From: Methanoregula sp.
GTDB taxonomy: Archaea; Halobacteriota; Methanomicrobia; Methanomicrobiales; Methanospirillaceae
DNA: 17,334 nt
Assembly: GCA_026394695.1 (NCBI GenBank)
Contig: JAPKXT010000002.1
Span: 1-17,334, forward strand
Direction of reading: 5' to 3'
In this document: in pieces, positions 5,287-12,125 of the stretch
Numbering within the stretch: position 1 is the stretch's first letter
Layout: every line of letters begins with the position of its first letter
Notes under the pieces: generated by a model
What the model was told of the DNA's origin: nothing
Databases searched by the model: none
What the model saw: the letters and a program-made list of their open reading frames with translations, nothing else
Translations under genes and position numbers: made by a program

Positions 5287-6078
5287 TCAGACAAGCAGCT
5301 GGCCGGACGATATGTGGACTGCATGCCCCCCTAAGATGACCCGGTCGCCGTGCAGGGTGACCCTCACGGTCCCGCCCCGGGCTGAGCACTGAAACCCGTC
5401 AAGCTCTGTTTTTTTGAGATTTTCTCCCCAGTAAGGCCCGAGACAGCAGTGGGCTGAGCCGGTGACCGGATCTTCCGGGACTCCGACAGCAGGTGCGAAA
5501 AACCGGGAGACGAAATCAAAATGCGGGAGATCGGAGACCGCAGTAACGATGATACCACGCGTCGAAAACCCAGCGAGTGCAGCCATATCGGGTTCAAGTG
5601 TGCAGAGGTCTGCCGCTGACGGGAGCTCGGCAAGGATATCAAACCGGTTCCGCCCCACAAAGACCGGGGAGACACCCAGTGCCCGGTCAAGGCCGGGAAC
5701 TGATGCCCCGGAAATAACAGGCTCGGCAGGAAAATCAATAGTTATCCAGTCCCCGTCCTTTTGTGCAGTAAGCGTTCCCGATCGCGTCTCAAATGCGATC
5801 GCTGATCCCGGTTTCTCGTGACCAGCTGTCCACAGGGTAAATGCTGCTGCGAGCGTCGCGTGTCCGCAGAGGTCCACCTCGCGTTCCGGGGTAAACCACC
5901 GCAGGTTCCAGCCGCCCTGACCGGGATGCAGGAACGCGGTCTCGGAATGCTTCATCTCCCCGGCTACCTGCTGCATCCAGACGGGATCGGCCGGCCCGTC
6001 CATAATGCAGACTGCCGCAGTGTTTCCGCGAAACGGAGTGCCGGTAAAGGCATCTACCAGATGCAGCTCATGACTCAT
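5287..6078 (-). CDS. PhzF-family isomerase/epimerase-like protein
   Basis: A 263-residue PhzF (diaminopimelate-epimerase fold) protein. The N-terminus HLVDAFTGTPFRGNTAAVCI, the segment MKHSETAFLHPG with the family's catalytic Glu at about residue 46, the WFTPEREVDLCGHATLAAAF block, and the second-lobe EDPVTGSAHCCLGPYW are all typical. In PhzF of phenazine synthesis the Glu drives an isomerisation; in archaea without phenazine genes the substrate of such paralogues is unknown. Length is normal to slightly short. A GCTATAAGC box about 25 bp before ATG 6078 suggests a leaderless message. The gene sits between two same-orientation tRNA-Trp copies and may be co-transcribed with the downstream C/D RNA. 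Confidence 0.92.
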   Translation of the reverse strand: MSHELHLVDAFTGTPFRGNTAAVCIMDGPADPVWMQQVAGEMKHSETAFLHPGQGGWNLRWFTPEREVDLCGHATLAAAFTLWTAGHEKPGSAIAFETRSGTLTAQKDGDWITIDFPAEPVISGASVPGLDRALGVSPVFVGRNRFDILAELPSAADLCTLEPDMAALAGFSTRGIIVTAVSDLPHFDFVSRFFAPAVGVPEDPVTGSAHCCLGPYWGENLKKTELDGFQCSARGGTVRVTLHGDRVILGGHAVHISSGQLLV

Positions 6079-6292
6079 GATAGTGAGATGGCATTTTGAA
6101 CGCTTATAGCTGATCGGGCACCATGGTCAGGTGATTTGATTATTATGGAGATCTTCTTCAGGTGATCAACCCGTTATGGCGTGCCTGGCCAGTACAACAG
6201 AACATAAGTGTACTTTTACGAGAACTAAAAAACCGCGTCCGGTTTGTTATCGTGATCCGCATAGTGCCGGTTAAAGATATAATAAGAAAATG

Positions 6293-6515
6293 TGGGGTTG
6301 GTGAGATTTGAACTCACGATCGACGGGTCTCTCCGACATGCATCAGTGCTCCAACGGATCATCATCAAACACCGAATCTCGTATGAGTATCGATGCTCTC
6401 CCTCGCCTTACGGCCAGAAAGATAAATTCAGCAGACCCATTGTTCATCATCTGCGGGCACAAAGAACGCAAAGACCGCTGGAGCCCGTCGCCATTCCGGG
6501 CTAGGCCACAACCCC
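6293..6515 (-). tRNA. tRNA-Trp (anticodon CCA) with 149-nt intron
   Basis: A full cloverleaf is present on the minus strand. Acceptor GGGGTTG (6515-6509) pairs with CAACCCC (6300-6294), followed by discriminator A at 6293. The D-arm is GCC/GGC. Anticodon stem ACGGG (6488-6484) pairs with CCCGT (6327-6323). The T-stem is GTGAG/CTCAC with loop TTCAAAT. The anticodon CCA is at 6481-6479. The intron (6477-6329) lies after position 37. The splice site has the archaeal bulge-helix-bulge core: CTCC pairs with GGAG, flanked by 3-nt bulges AGC and AGA. Mature length is 74 nt without CCA, which is not encoded. Short nonsense ORFs across this locus are tRNA shadows. Confidence 0.95.
6329..6477 (-). ncRNA. 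tRNA-Trp intron carrying a box C/D guide RNA
   Basis: In the intron: box C ATGATGA (6450-6444), 12-nt guide, box D' CTGA (6431-6428), 62-nt spacer, box C' ATGATGA (6365-6359), 12-nt guide, box D CTGA (6346-6343). The D guide pairs with GCTCCAGCGG across the anticodon, placing C34 opposite the fifth base before box D. The D' guide pairs with AGACCC across the 3' splice site, placing C39 opposite the fifth base. This matches the known self-modifying tRNA-Trp intron of haloarchaea (positions 34 and 39). Unusual here is the 62-nt insert between D' and C', which contains small hairpins such as GCC-GTAA-GGC. Confidence 0.9.
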
Positions 6516-6801
6516 TCAGTCACACGGGAACATACCTTTGTTCAAGCGCTGACTGTACAGAATCGCGCTAAATTAATTTAATAGTTTTCCTTTTTGAAGT
6601 CATGAATGAAAATCCCTGCGATTTATGGCCGATAATGTAAAAAACCCCGCCCGCTGTGATGCCGGTAACTTTTCAGGAAACGTGTGGCCCGGATAACCGG
6701 CAGATCAGGGTTTTTTTATTTTTCCCGGATCCGGATCAAAAATCACCGGAAAATCATCATATCATTAATCATATATTCTGTTCTCACCCCATATTTCAGG
6801 G
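6516..6801. other. Intergenic region between tRNA-Trp and the acyl-CoA synthetase
   Basis: Divergent promoters are expected here. An AT-rich box (ctaaattaatttaatag, 6569-6585) could serve the tRNA with a leader of about 50 nt. A T-rich run (about 6708-6725) follows a GC-rich stretch. On the minus strand TTTTTGATCCGG (6742-6731) repeats a motif also found before cbiM. The stretch aatcatatattc (about 6768-6779) is a good TATA box for the gene starting at 6802. I see no further gene. Confidence 0.4.
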
Positions 6802-8502
6802 ATGGTTGAGGGAAGCTATGCAAGCGGGACATCAACATTCCCCCTGCTGGGAATGTCGATTGGGGAGATGGTAAACAATATTGCAGCGAAATACCCGGAC
6901 AACGAGGCAATCGTCTCTGTTCACCAGAATATTCGCTGGACATATCGTGAATTTTTAGAGAGAGTAAACCAGGTAGCCCGCGGATTGATGGGATTTGGCG
7001 TAGAGAAAGGCGACAGGGTCGGTATCTGGGCGATGACCCATGCAGAATGGGTTGTCGTTCAGTTCGCAACCGCAAAGATCGGCGCAATAATGGTAAACAT
7101 CAACCCGGCGTACCGTACGTATGAGCTGGAATATGCACTCAAACAGTCAGAGATCCAGACACTTATCATCCAGGGAAGGTTCAAGACCTCTGATTATGTG
7201 GGGATGTTCTATGAAGCCTGTCCCGAAGCGTATGAAGCGAAGCCCGGCAGGATTTCCTCAGAAAAGTTCCCGTTTCTGAAAAATGCGATTTTCATGGGCG
7301 ACATTCCCTACAATGGCATGTTTACGTGGGATGAACTGCAAAAAAAAGCAGAAGAGATAACAAACGACGAGCTTATCGAGAGGGGTGAGGTGCTCACATT
7401 TGATGATGCGATCAACATCCAGTATACAAGTGGAACAACCGGGTTCCCTAAAGGTGTCGTGCTTACCCACCATGGCGTCCTCAACAATGGCTATATCATT
7501 GGTGAAGGGATGGGTTTTACGGAAAAAGACCGGCTCTGTATACCCGTGCCTTTCTACCACTGTTTCGGCATGGTGCTTTCCAACCTCGCCTGCGTGACAC
7601 ATGGCTCAACGATGGTACTGCCATCTCCCACATTCGATGCTGAAGAGGTATTAAAAACCGTTGAAAAAGAGCGCTGCACGGCTCTCCATGGTGTGCCAAC
7701 AATGTTCATCGCTGAATTAACGCACCCGAATTTTGAAAAATACAACCTGAAGTCATTGCGTACTGGTATCATGGCAGGGTCACCATGTCCGATTGAAGTC
7801 ATGAAACAGGTCAACACAAAGATGCACATGAACGAAATTGTTATCGTGTATGGTCAGACTGAAACTTCACCGGGTGTAACGATGACAACAACCAAAGACC
7901 CGGTTGAGCGACGTGTCTCGACAGTCGGGAGAGCGTTCCCGCACACCGAACTCAAGATTGTGGATTCCAAAACCGGCAAGATCGTACCCAAAGGAGAGAT
8001 CGGTGAGATCTGCGCCCGGGGTTATAGTGTGATGAAATGTTACTACAATAACCCGTCAGCAACCCACGCTACGCTTGACGCAAACCATTGGAACCACACC
8101 GGGGATCTCGGAACAATGGATGAGGAGGGTTACTTCAGGATCGTCGGTCGCCTCAAGGACATGCTGATCCGGGGTGGCGAGAACATCTACCCGCGTGAAA
8201 TCGAGGAATTCCTGCACCACCATGAGAAGATTGCAGATGTTTATGTCGTCGGGGTGCCTGATAAAAAATATGGGGAAGAACTCTGTGCATGGGTGAAAGT
8301 AAAGGAAGGACATATGATGACCGAACAGGATGTCAGGGAGTTCTGTAAGGGTAAAATTGCCCACTACAAGACCCCGCGATATGTGCTGTTTGTCAATGAT
8401 TTCCCGATGGGCGTCACGGGTAAGATTCAGAAATTCAGGATGCGGGAAGATTCAATCGGGATACTCGGGCTCAAAGAAGAGGATAAGATAGAAACCGCAT
8501 GA
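6802..8502 (+). CDS. Acyl-CoA synthetase (AMP-forming, fatty-acid-CoA ligase type)
   Basis: A 566-residue adenylate-forming enzyme that would activate a carboxylic acid with ATP and join it to CoA. It has the P-loop-like core IQYTSGTTGFPKGVVLTHHG (about residues 206-225), the aromatic-acidic motif VYGQTETSPG (about 349), NHTGDLGTMDEEGYFRIVGR (about 430-450), the hinge LKDMLIRGGENIYPREIEEF and the C-terminal catalytic Lys in VTGKIQKF (about 540). Overall it resembles FadD/FadK-like and medium-chain acyl-CoA ligases; the substrate cannot be fixed from sequence. The ATG at 6802 lacks a ribosome-binding site but follows a TATA box by about 25 bp, so a leaderless transcript is likely. It stands alone and is followed by a T8 run. 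Confidence 0.93.
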   Translation: MVEGSYASGTSTFPLLGMSIGEMVNNIAAKYPDNEAIVSVHQNIRWTYREFLERVNQVARGLMGFGVEKGDRVGIWAMTHAEWVVVQFATAKIGAIMVNINPAYRTYELEYALKQSEIQTLIIQGRFKTSDYVGMFYEACPEAYEAKPGRISSEKFPFLKNAIFMGDIPYNGMFTWDELQKKAEEITNDELIERGEVLTFDDAINIQYTSGTTGFPKGVVLTHHGVLNNGYIIGEGMGFTEKDRLCIPVPFYHCFGMVLSNLACVTHGSTMVLPSPTFDAEEVLKTVEKERCTALHGVPTMFIAELTHPNFEKYNLKSLRTGIMAGSPCPIEVMKQVNTKMHMNEIVIVYGQTETSPGVTMTTTKDPVERRVSTVGRAFPHTELKIVDSKTGKIVPKGEIGEICARGYSVMKCYYNNPSATHATLDANHWNHTGDLGTMDEEGYFRIVGRLKDMLIRGGENIYPREIEEFLHHHEKIADVYVVGVPDKKYGEELCAWVKVKEGHMMTEQDVREFCKGKIAHYKTPRYVLFVNDFPMGVTGKIQKFRMREDSIGILGLKEEDKIETA

Positions 8503-8834
8503 TTTTTTTTATTATTGGATGAAGTTACCGGTTATCACGAAAACAGGAACGGTGCATTAAAAGCTGCAGGAATTGAATACATGTTTTTTGGGTATATGCA
8601 TTTAAAATGTTGAGAACTGCCGGTAACCCGACAGAGAAACAGAATGTGCTTTCAGGAAAGTAAAATTATCATCTTTTTTTTTGGGGGGACACCACTCGCG
8701 TCATGAAGGTTTTTTACATTAATCCGTATCAATAAATACTATTTGAAAACAAAAAAAAGCAATTTTTAAAGAATAAGTTATCAACAGCAAATGAACAATA
8801 ATTGTACCTGCAAACCATGTGAGGGAGTTACCTG
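8503..8834 (+). other. Intergenic region, terminator and promoter only
   Basis: This 332-bp gap opens with attttttttatt (8502-8513), a T-tract terminator for the acyl-CoA synthetase gene. A second T9-G6 run sits at about 8674-8688. Near its right end, caatttttaaag (8760-8771) is a probable TATA box, giving a leader of roughly 40 nt before the COG1361 gene. No credible ORF, tRNA or strong hairpin was found. Confidence 0.5.
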
Positions 8835-10124
8835 ATGAGAACTATCGGAAAATTTTCATGTATACTACTGATTCTTTGTTTGTGTTTGATTGCTCCTGTA
8901 ATGGCAGGAACCAAATACATGGCCGGGAGCCCGGTACTTTCAGCGTACATATCCGGAACAAATGAATTCAGCCCGGGAGATGATGTGCAGCTCTCCGTTG
9001 TCATTCAAAATACCGGGCTCAATGAATTCAAATTTGTCCAGTCCGGGATCGTGAATGTGGACGATCTCCCCAACACAGCAAAGTTTGTCACTGTTGGTCT
9101 CAATGCCGGTTCGGCACCCCTCGTAATCAAATCTGATCCCCAGATGCTGGGAGATCTTAAAGGTGGTACCGATGCGAATGCAGTATTCACAACAAAAATT
9201 AATTCTGATGCTGCAGCTGGCAGCTATATGCTCCTGCTGACAATCAATTACACATACTTATACCAGGCAGAACAATACGGGATAGATACCATCCAGTATA
9301 CCTATAAGCAAACAGAGGAAAGTATCGAGATTCCCCTGAAAATCAAATCTGATGTTTCTATCGATGTCCTGTCGGCAGTTCCTGAACACCTGAATGTCGG
9401 GACCGAGGGTTATCTCAATCTGAAAATTAAAAATACGGGTGCGGAAGATGGCACCAAAGCTATTGTGAAAATTCTTCGCAATGGCAACAGTCCGATAGTA
9501 CCGACTGACAGCAGTGTTTACATCGGGGATTTCCCTTCGGGAAGCACAGCTGAATGCAGGTATAAGGTTTCAATAGCCAGCGATGCAGAGCGCCAGACCT
9601 ATCCTGTAGATGTCGTCGTGGTCTACAGGAACAATGAGGGAGACTTTGTCACATCACGCAGCGACACCGTAGGGATTCCTGTGGGAGGGAAAGTGGATTT
9701 TATGATCATTTCACCTCCTGCAGAAATGAATCCCGGCAATAAAAAGATCATCAGCGTAGAGTATAAGAACACCGGTGAAACAACCATCTACAGCGCACAG
9801 AGCAGAATAAGTGCCGTCGATCCGTTTACGAGTAATGATGATATTGCATATCTCGGAGATCTCAAGCCAGGCGAATCTGCCATTGCATCATACGAAGTGA
9901 GTGTCGATCGTTCGGCTACAATAAAAGAATATGGACTTGACTCTGAGATCAGGTACCGTGATGCCCTTGACAATACCTACTTATCTGACACTATGAAAGT
10001 GAATGTAAAGGTGAATTCGCCGGCCGGATTAACTGCTGTTCTCTCAAATCCCATTTATATCTCAATTGTTGTTGCAGGAATCATCGGTATTGTGTACCTT
10101 GTCTATCACTACCGGAAAAAATAA
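8835..10124 (+). CDS. COG1361-type secreted, membrane-anchored surface protein
   Basis: A 429-residue exported protein. A signal peptide (residues 1-25, FSCILLILCLCLIAPVMAG) precedes three Ig-like/CARDB-type beta domains. Each carries the same motif of glycine, strand and NTG: GDDVQLSVVIQNTG (about 48-61), VGTEGYLNLKIKNTG (about 190-204) and PGNKKIISVEYKNTG (about 300-314). A single C-terminal membrane helix (about 405-425) and a basic YHYRKK tail anchor it. This is the organisation of archaeal COG1361 S-layer-associated proteins, often placed next to transporters. The start is fixed by GAGGGAG 8 nt before ATG 8835. The next gene is a cobalt importer 175 bp away with its own promoter, so a link is only possible, not shown. 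Confidence 0.88.
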   Translation: MRTIGKFSCILLILCLCLIAPVMAGTKYMAGSPVLSAYISGTNEFSPGDDVQLSVVIQNTGLNEFKFVQSGIVNVDDLPNTAKFVTVGLNAGSAPLVIKSDPQMLGDLKGGTDANAVFTTKINSDAAAGSYMLLLTINYTYLYQAEQYGIDTIQYTYKQTEESIEIPLKIKSDVSIDVLSAVPEHLNVGTEGYLNLKIKNTGAEDGTKAIVKILRNGNSPIVPTDSSVYIGDFPSGSTAECRYKVSIASDAERQTYPVDVVVVYRNNEGDFVTSRSDTVGIPVGGKVDFMIISPPAEMNPGNKKIISVEYKNTGETTIYSAQSRISAVDPFTSNDDIAYLGDLKPGESAIASYEVSVDRSATIKEYGLDSEIRYRDALDNTYLSDTMKVNVKVNSPAGLTAVLSNPIYISIVVAGIIGIVYLVYHYRKK

Positions 10125-10151
10125 TATTTTTGATAACAGGATAATCTTCGT

Positions 10152-10175
10152 TTTTGATCCGGATTTTGATCCGGA
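10152..10175 (+). repeat. Perfect tandem 12-bp repeat ttttgatccgga
   Basis: The 12-mer ttttgatccgga occurs twice without a gap (10152-10163, 10164-10175) in the 3' flank of the COG1361 gene and upstream of cbiM. A related TTTTTGATCCGG is found on the minus strand at 6742-6731, before the acyl-CoA synthetase gene. It may be part of a terminator or a factor-binding site; I cannot tell which. Confidence 0.5.
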
Positions 10176-10244
10176 ATTGTTCAAAAAAAGCAAGAAATTT
10201 TTAAATACCGGCTTACGCAACATTACTCTACAAATAAAATTGAG

Positions 10245-10273
10245 TTAAATCAAGTAAAATTTATTTGATTTAA
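10245..10273 (+). promoter_or_regulatory. 29-bp palindrome, candidate operator of the cbi operon
   Basis: The arms ttaaatcaagtaaa (10245-10258) and tttatttgatttaa (10260-10273) are inverted repeats matching at 13 of 14 positions around one central base. A further half-site gatttaa lies at 10281-10287. A TATA-like tttttaaatacc is at about 10198-10209, so the palindrome sits downstream of the promoter and 26 bp before the cbiM start, a position where a bound repressor would block transcription. A metal-responsive regulator such as NikR is a candidate by context only. Confidence 0.55.
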
Positions 10274-10299
10274 TCAATGGGATTTAAACAAGTGATGTT

Positions 10300-10995
10300 A
10301 TGCACATTATGGAAGGATACCTGTCCCCGCAGTGGTGTATAATCTGGTGGATCATCGCTCTGCCCTGCGTCCTGTTCGGCATCTATCGCCTTAAACACAT
10401 CACGAATGCTGACCGGGAAGCACTTCCTCTCCTTGGTGTGACGGGCGGTTTTATCTTTCTTCTCTCCTCATTAAAACTCCCGACTCCCTTTGGGAGTTCC
10501 TCCCACCCAACCGGTACCGGTTTATCTGTCATTTGTTTTGGGCCGTGGATTACGTCCGTCGTCTGCGCGATTGTGCTGTTGTTTCAGGCCCTCTTTCTCG
10601 CTCATGGGGGGCTCTCGACGCTCGGGGCAAATGTCGTCTCCATGGGTATCGTCGGACCAGTCGTGGGTTATACAGTATACCGGCTGCTCCGGAACTCTCC
10701 CGTAAATATTTACATAACCGTATTCCTGGTAACTGCCCTTGCCGATCTGTCTACTTATATTGTGACCTCATTTCAGTTAGCCCTCGGGGCAGTTCACCCG
10801 GCAACCGGGAATGTCGGATCCTCAGTTATCCTGTTCCTTGGAATTTTTGCTGTAACCCAGATCCCTATCGCCATTGTTGAGGGGATCGTCCTTGCGCTGG
10901 TATTCAAATACATCGTTTTGCTCAAACCGACTATTCTTTTACGCCTGAAAATTTTTTCTGAAGCAAAGATCAATGCAGCCCGGGGCGATGACTAA
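10300..10995 (+). CDS. cbiM: Cobalt ECF-type transporter substrate-binding subunit CbiM
   Basis: A 231-residue polytopic membrane protein starting MHIMEGYLSPQWCIIWW. The invariant N-terminal Met-His with MEGYL forms the metal-binding site of CbiM; nickel-type NikM proteins usually read MHIPDG, so cobalt is favoured. About seven hydrophobic segments follow, including the conserved block SSLKLPTPFGSSSHPTGTG with its metal-ligand His and the HGGLSTLGANVVSMG loop. It binds Co(II) in the membrane and passes it inward with CbiQ and CbiO. It is the first gene of a five-gene operon behind a palindromic operator candidate; the CbiN gene starts at or within 3 bp of its stop. Confidence 0.95.
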   Translation: MHIMEGYLSPQWCIIWWIIALPCVLFGIYRLKHITNADREALPLLGVTGGFIFLLSSLKLPTPFGSSSHPTGTGLSVICFGPWITSVVCAIVLLFQALFLAHGGLSTLGANVVSMGIVGPVVGYTVYRLLRNSPVNIYITVFLVTALADLSTYIVTSFQLALGAVHPATGNVGSSVILFLGIFAVTQIPIAIVEGIVLALVFKYIVLLKPTILLRLKIFSEAKINAARGDD

Positions 10996-11298
10996 TTGGT
11001 GCATACATACAGGCTGGAGATCCTTACTATCGTTGCGATCGCTGCATTCTGCATGGTTTTCCTGTACACAAGTTCAATTTCGCGGGATACTGCATTTGCC
11101 GGAACTGACTCCATCGCAGCGGCTAAAATTTCTGGATCGTCCGGTACTTCTCCGGAAAAGATTCAACCGCTCATTCCCCAATGGGTTCCCCCAAGCGGAG
11201 AGATTGAGTCCACCTTATTTGGTCTTCAGGCAGCGATCGGCGGAGGGTTCATCGGCGGAGTATTTGGTTACTGGATAGGACAAAAAAAGAATGGATAA
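10996..11298 (+). CDS. cbiN: Cobalt transporter accessory subunit CbiN
   Basis: A 100-residue protein with two membrane segments: an N-terminal one (LEILTIVAIAAFCMVFLYTS) and a C-terminal one (AAIGGGFIGGVFGYWIG), joined by an extracytoplasmic loop. This is the standard CbiN shape; it is needed for efficient metal loading of CbiM. The start is either the TTG at 10996, directly after the cbiM stop, or the GTG at 10999; GTG is the more usual start. Presence of a separate CbiN, not a NikN or NikL, supports cobalt rather than nickel as substrate. Confidence 0.92.
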   Translation: MVHTYRLEILTIVAIAAFCMVFLYTSSISRDTAFAGTDSIAAAKISGSSGTSPEKIQPLIPQWVPPSGEIESTLFGLQAAIGGGFIGGVFGYWIGQKKNG

Positions 11299-11326
11299 CT
11301 AAATACCAAACAGGGATGCGGAAATT

Positions 11327-12115
11327 ATGATTGAGGATCTTCTCGAGGACATAGCGCAAAAGAACGGAATCCGGCAGGTCAACACGTACCTGAAGGTCGC
11401 GACCGGTACCGGTGCGATCCTCCTCTGTCTCCTTTCGACAAGTTATATTGCGCCACTTTTCATTGCAGCTCTTTTGACATTCGCTATTCTTTTCCTTGCC
11501 CGTGTGGGTGCAAAAACCTATGCGGGTCTCTTCATCCACCCCGTCTGGTTCGCTCTGGTGAATGTAGCCGGAATCGTTCTCGTCTACGGGGGATCAACAC
11601 CCTTCTGGAGTTGGGATCCCTTCCCATGGTTCTCATTATCCGTAACCCGGGAAAGTATTAACCAGGGGTTCTTTGTTTTTAGTCGCATCGTTGGAGGTAT
11701 GTCCGCAGTCTGTTTCATCGCCCTAACCACGCCAATGACCGATCTTTTTATTGTCATGAGGCGGTGCCGGGTTCCGGACGTGGTCGTCGATCTTGCGATG
11801 ATCATCTACCGTACCATTTTTATCCTCATGAACCAAGTGATCCAGATCTATCAAGCACAGGTAATGCGCCTCGGATATTCCTCATGGCGGGAATCCGTGC
11901 ACTCGTTTGCGTCACTTTGTGGTGCGGCATTTATTGCGAGCTGGGAATCAGGGGAAGATTTGATACGGGCGATGGAAGCACGTTGTTATGACGGGAAATT
12001 TGCGCTCCTGGGAGAAAACCGTCCGGTTGAGAAAATGCCCTGTCTTGCAGTTGGGATCTTTCTTGTGCTCTCAACTGCAGTTGTGATTGTTTCAGGAAAC
12101 ATTACCATAATCTAG
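11327..12115 (+). CDS. cbiQ: Cobalt ECF transporter transmembrane coupling subunit CbiQ
   Basis: A 262-residue T-component with hydrophobic segments at about residues 27-65, 72-88, 114-135 and 241-260. The two coupling regions that touch the ATPase are visible: one around QVMRLGYSSWRES (about 179-191) and one IRAMEARCYDGKF (about 212-224). The second usually reads ARG; here Cys replaces the Gly. The protein links the CbiO ATPase to CbiM/CbiN. The gene lies 28 bp after cbiN and 10 bp before cbiO, consistent with one operon. Confidence 0.93.
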   Translation: MIEDLLEDIAQKNGIRQVNTYLKVATGTGAILLCLLSTSYIAPLFIAALLTFAILFLARVGAKTYAGLFIHPVWFALVNVAGIVLVYGGSTPFWSWDPFPWFSLSVTRESINQGFFVFSRIVGGMSAVCFIALTTPMTDLFIVMRRCRVPDVVVDLAMIIYRTIFILMNQVIQIYQAQVMRLGYSSWRESVHSFASLCGAAFIASWESGEDLIRAMEARCYDGKFALLGENRPVEKMPCLAVGIFLVLSTAVVIVSGNITII

Positions 12116-12125
12116 GTCGCGAACC

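Noticed and set aside
5145..5339. 64-residue plus-strand ORF
   Set aside because: Antisense shadow across the decayed tRNA-Trp copy and the end of the phzF-family gene.
6292..6571. Two overlapping plus-strand ORFs of 70 and 87 residues (VRFELTIDGS type)
   Set aside because: They lie antisense across the tRNA-Trp gene; the RFELT string is the usual false translation of a tRNA T-arm.
10125..10299. Cobalamin riboswitch before cbiM
   Set aside because: The leader is short and AT-rich with no B12-box-like sequence or multi-stem fold; the palindrome fits protein-based regulation better.
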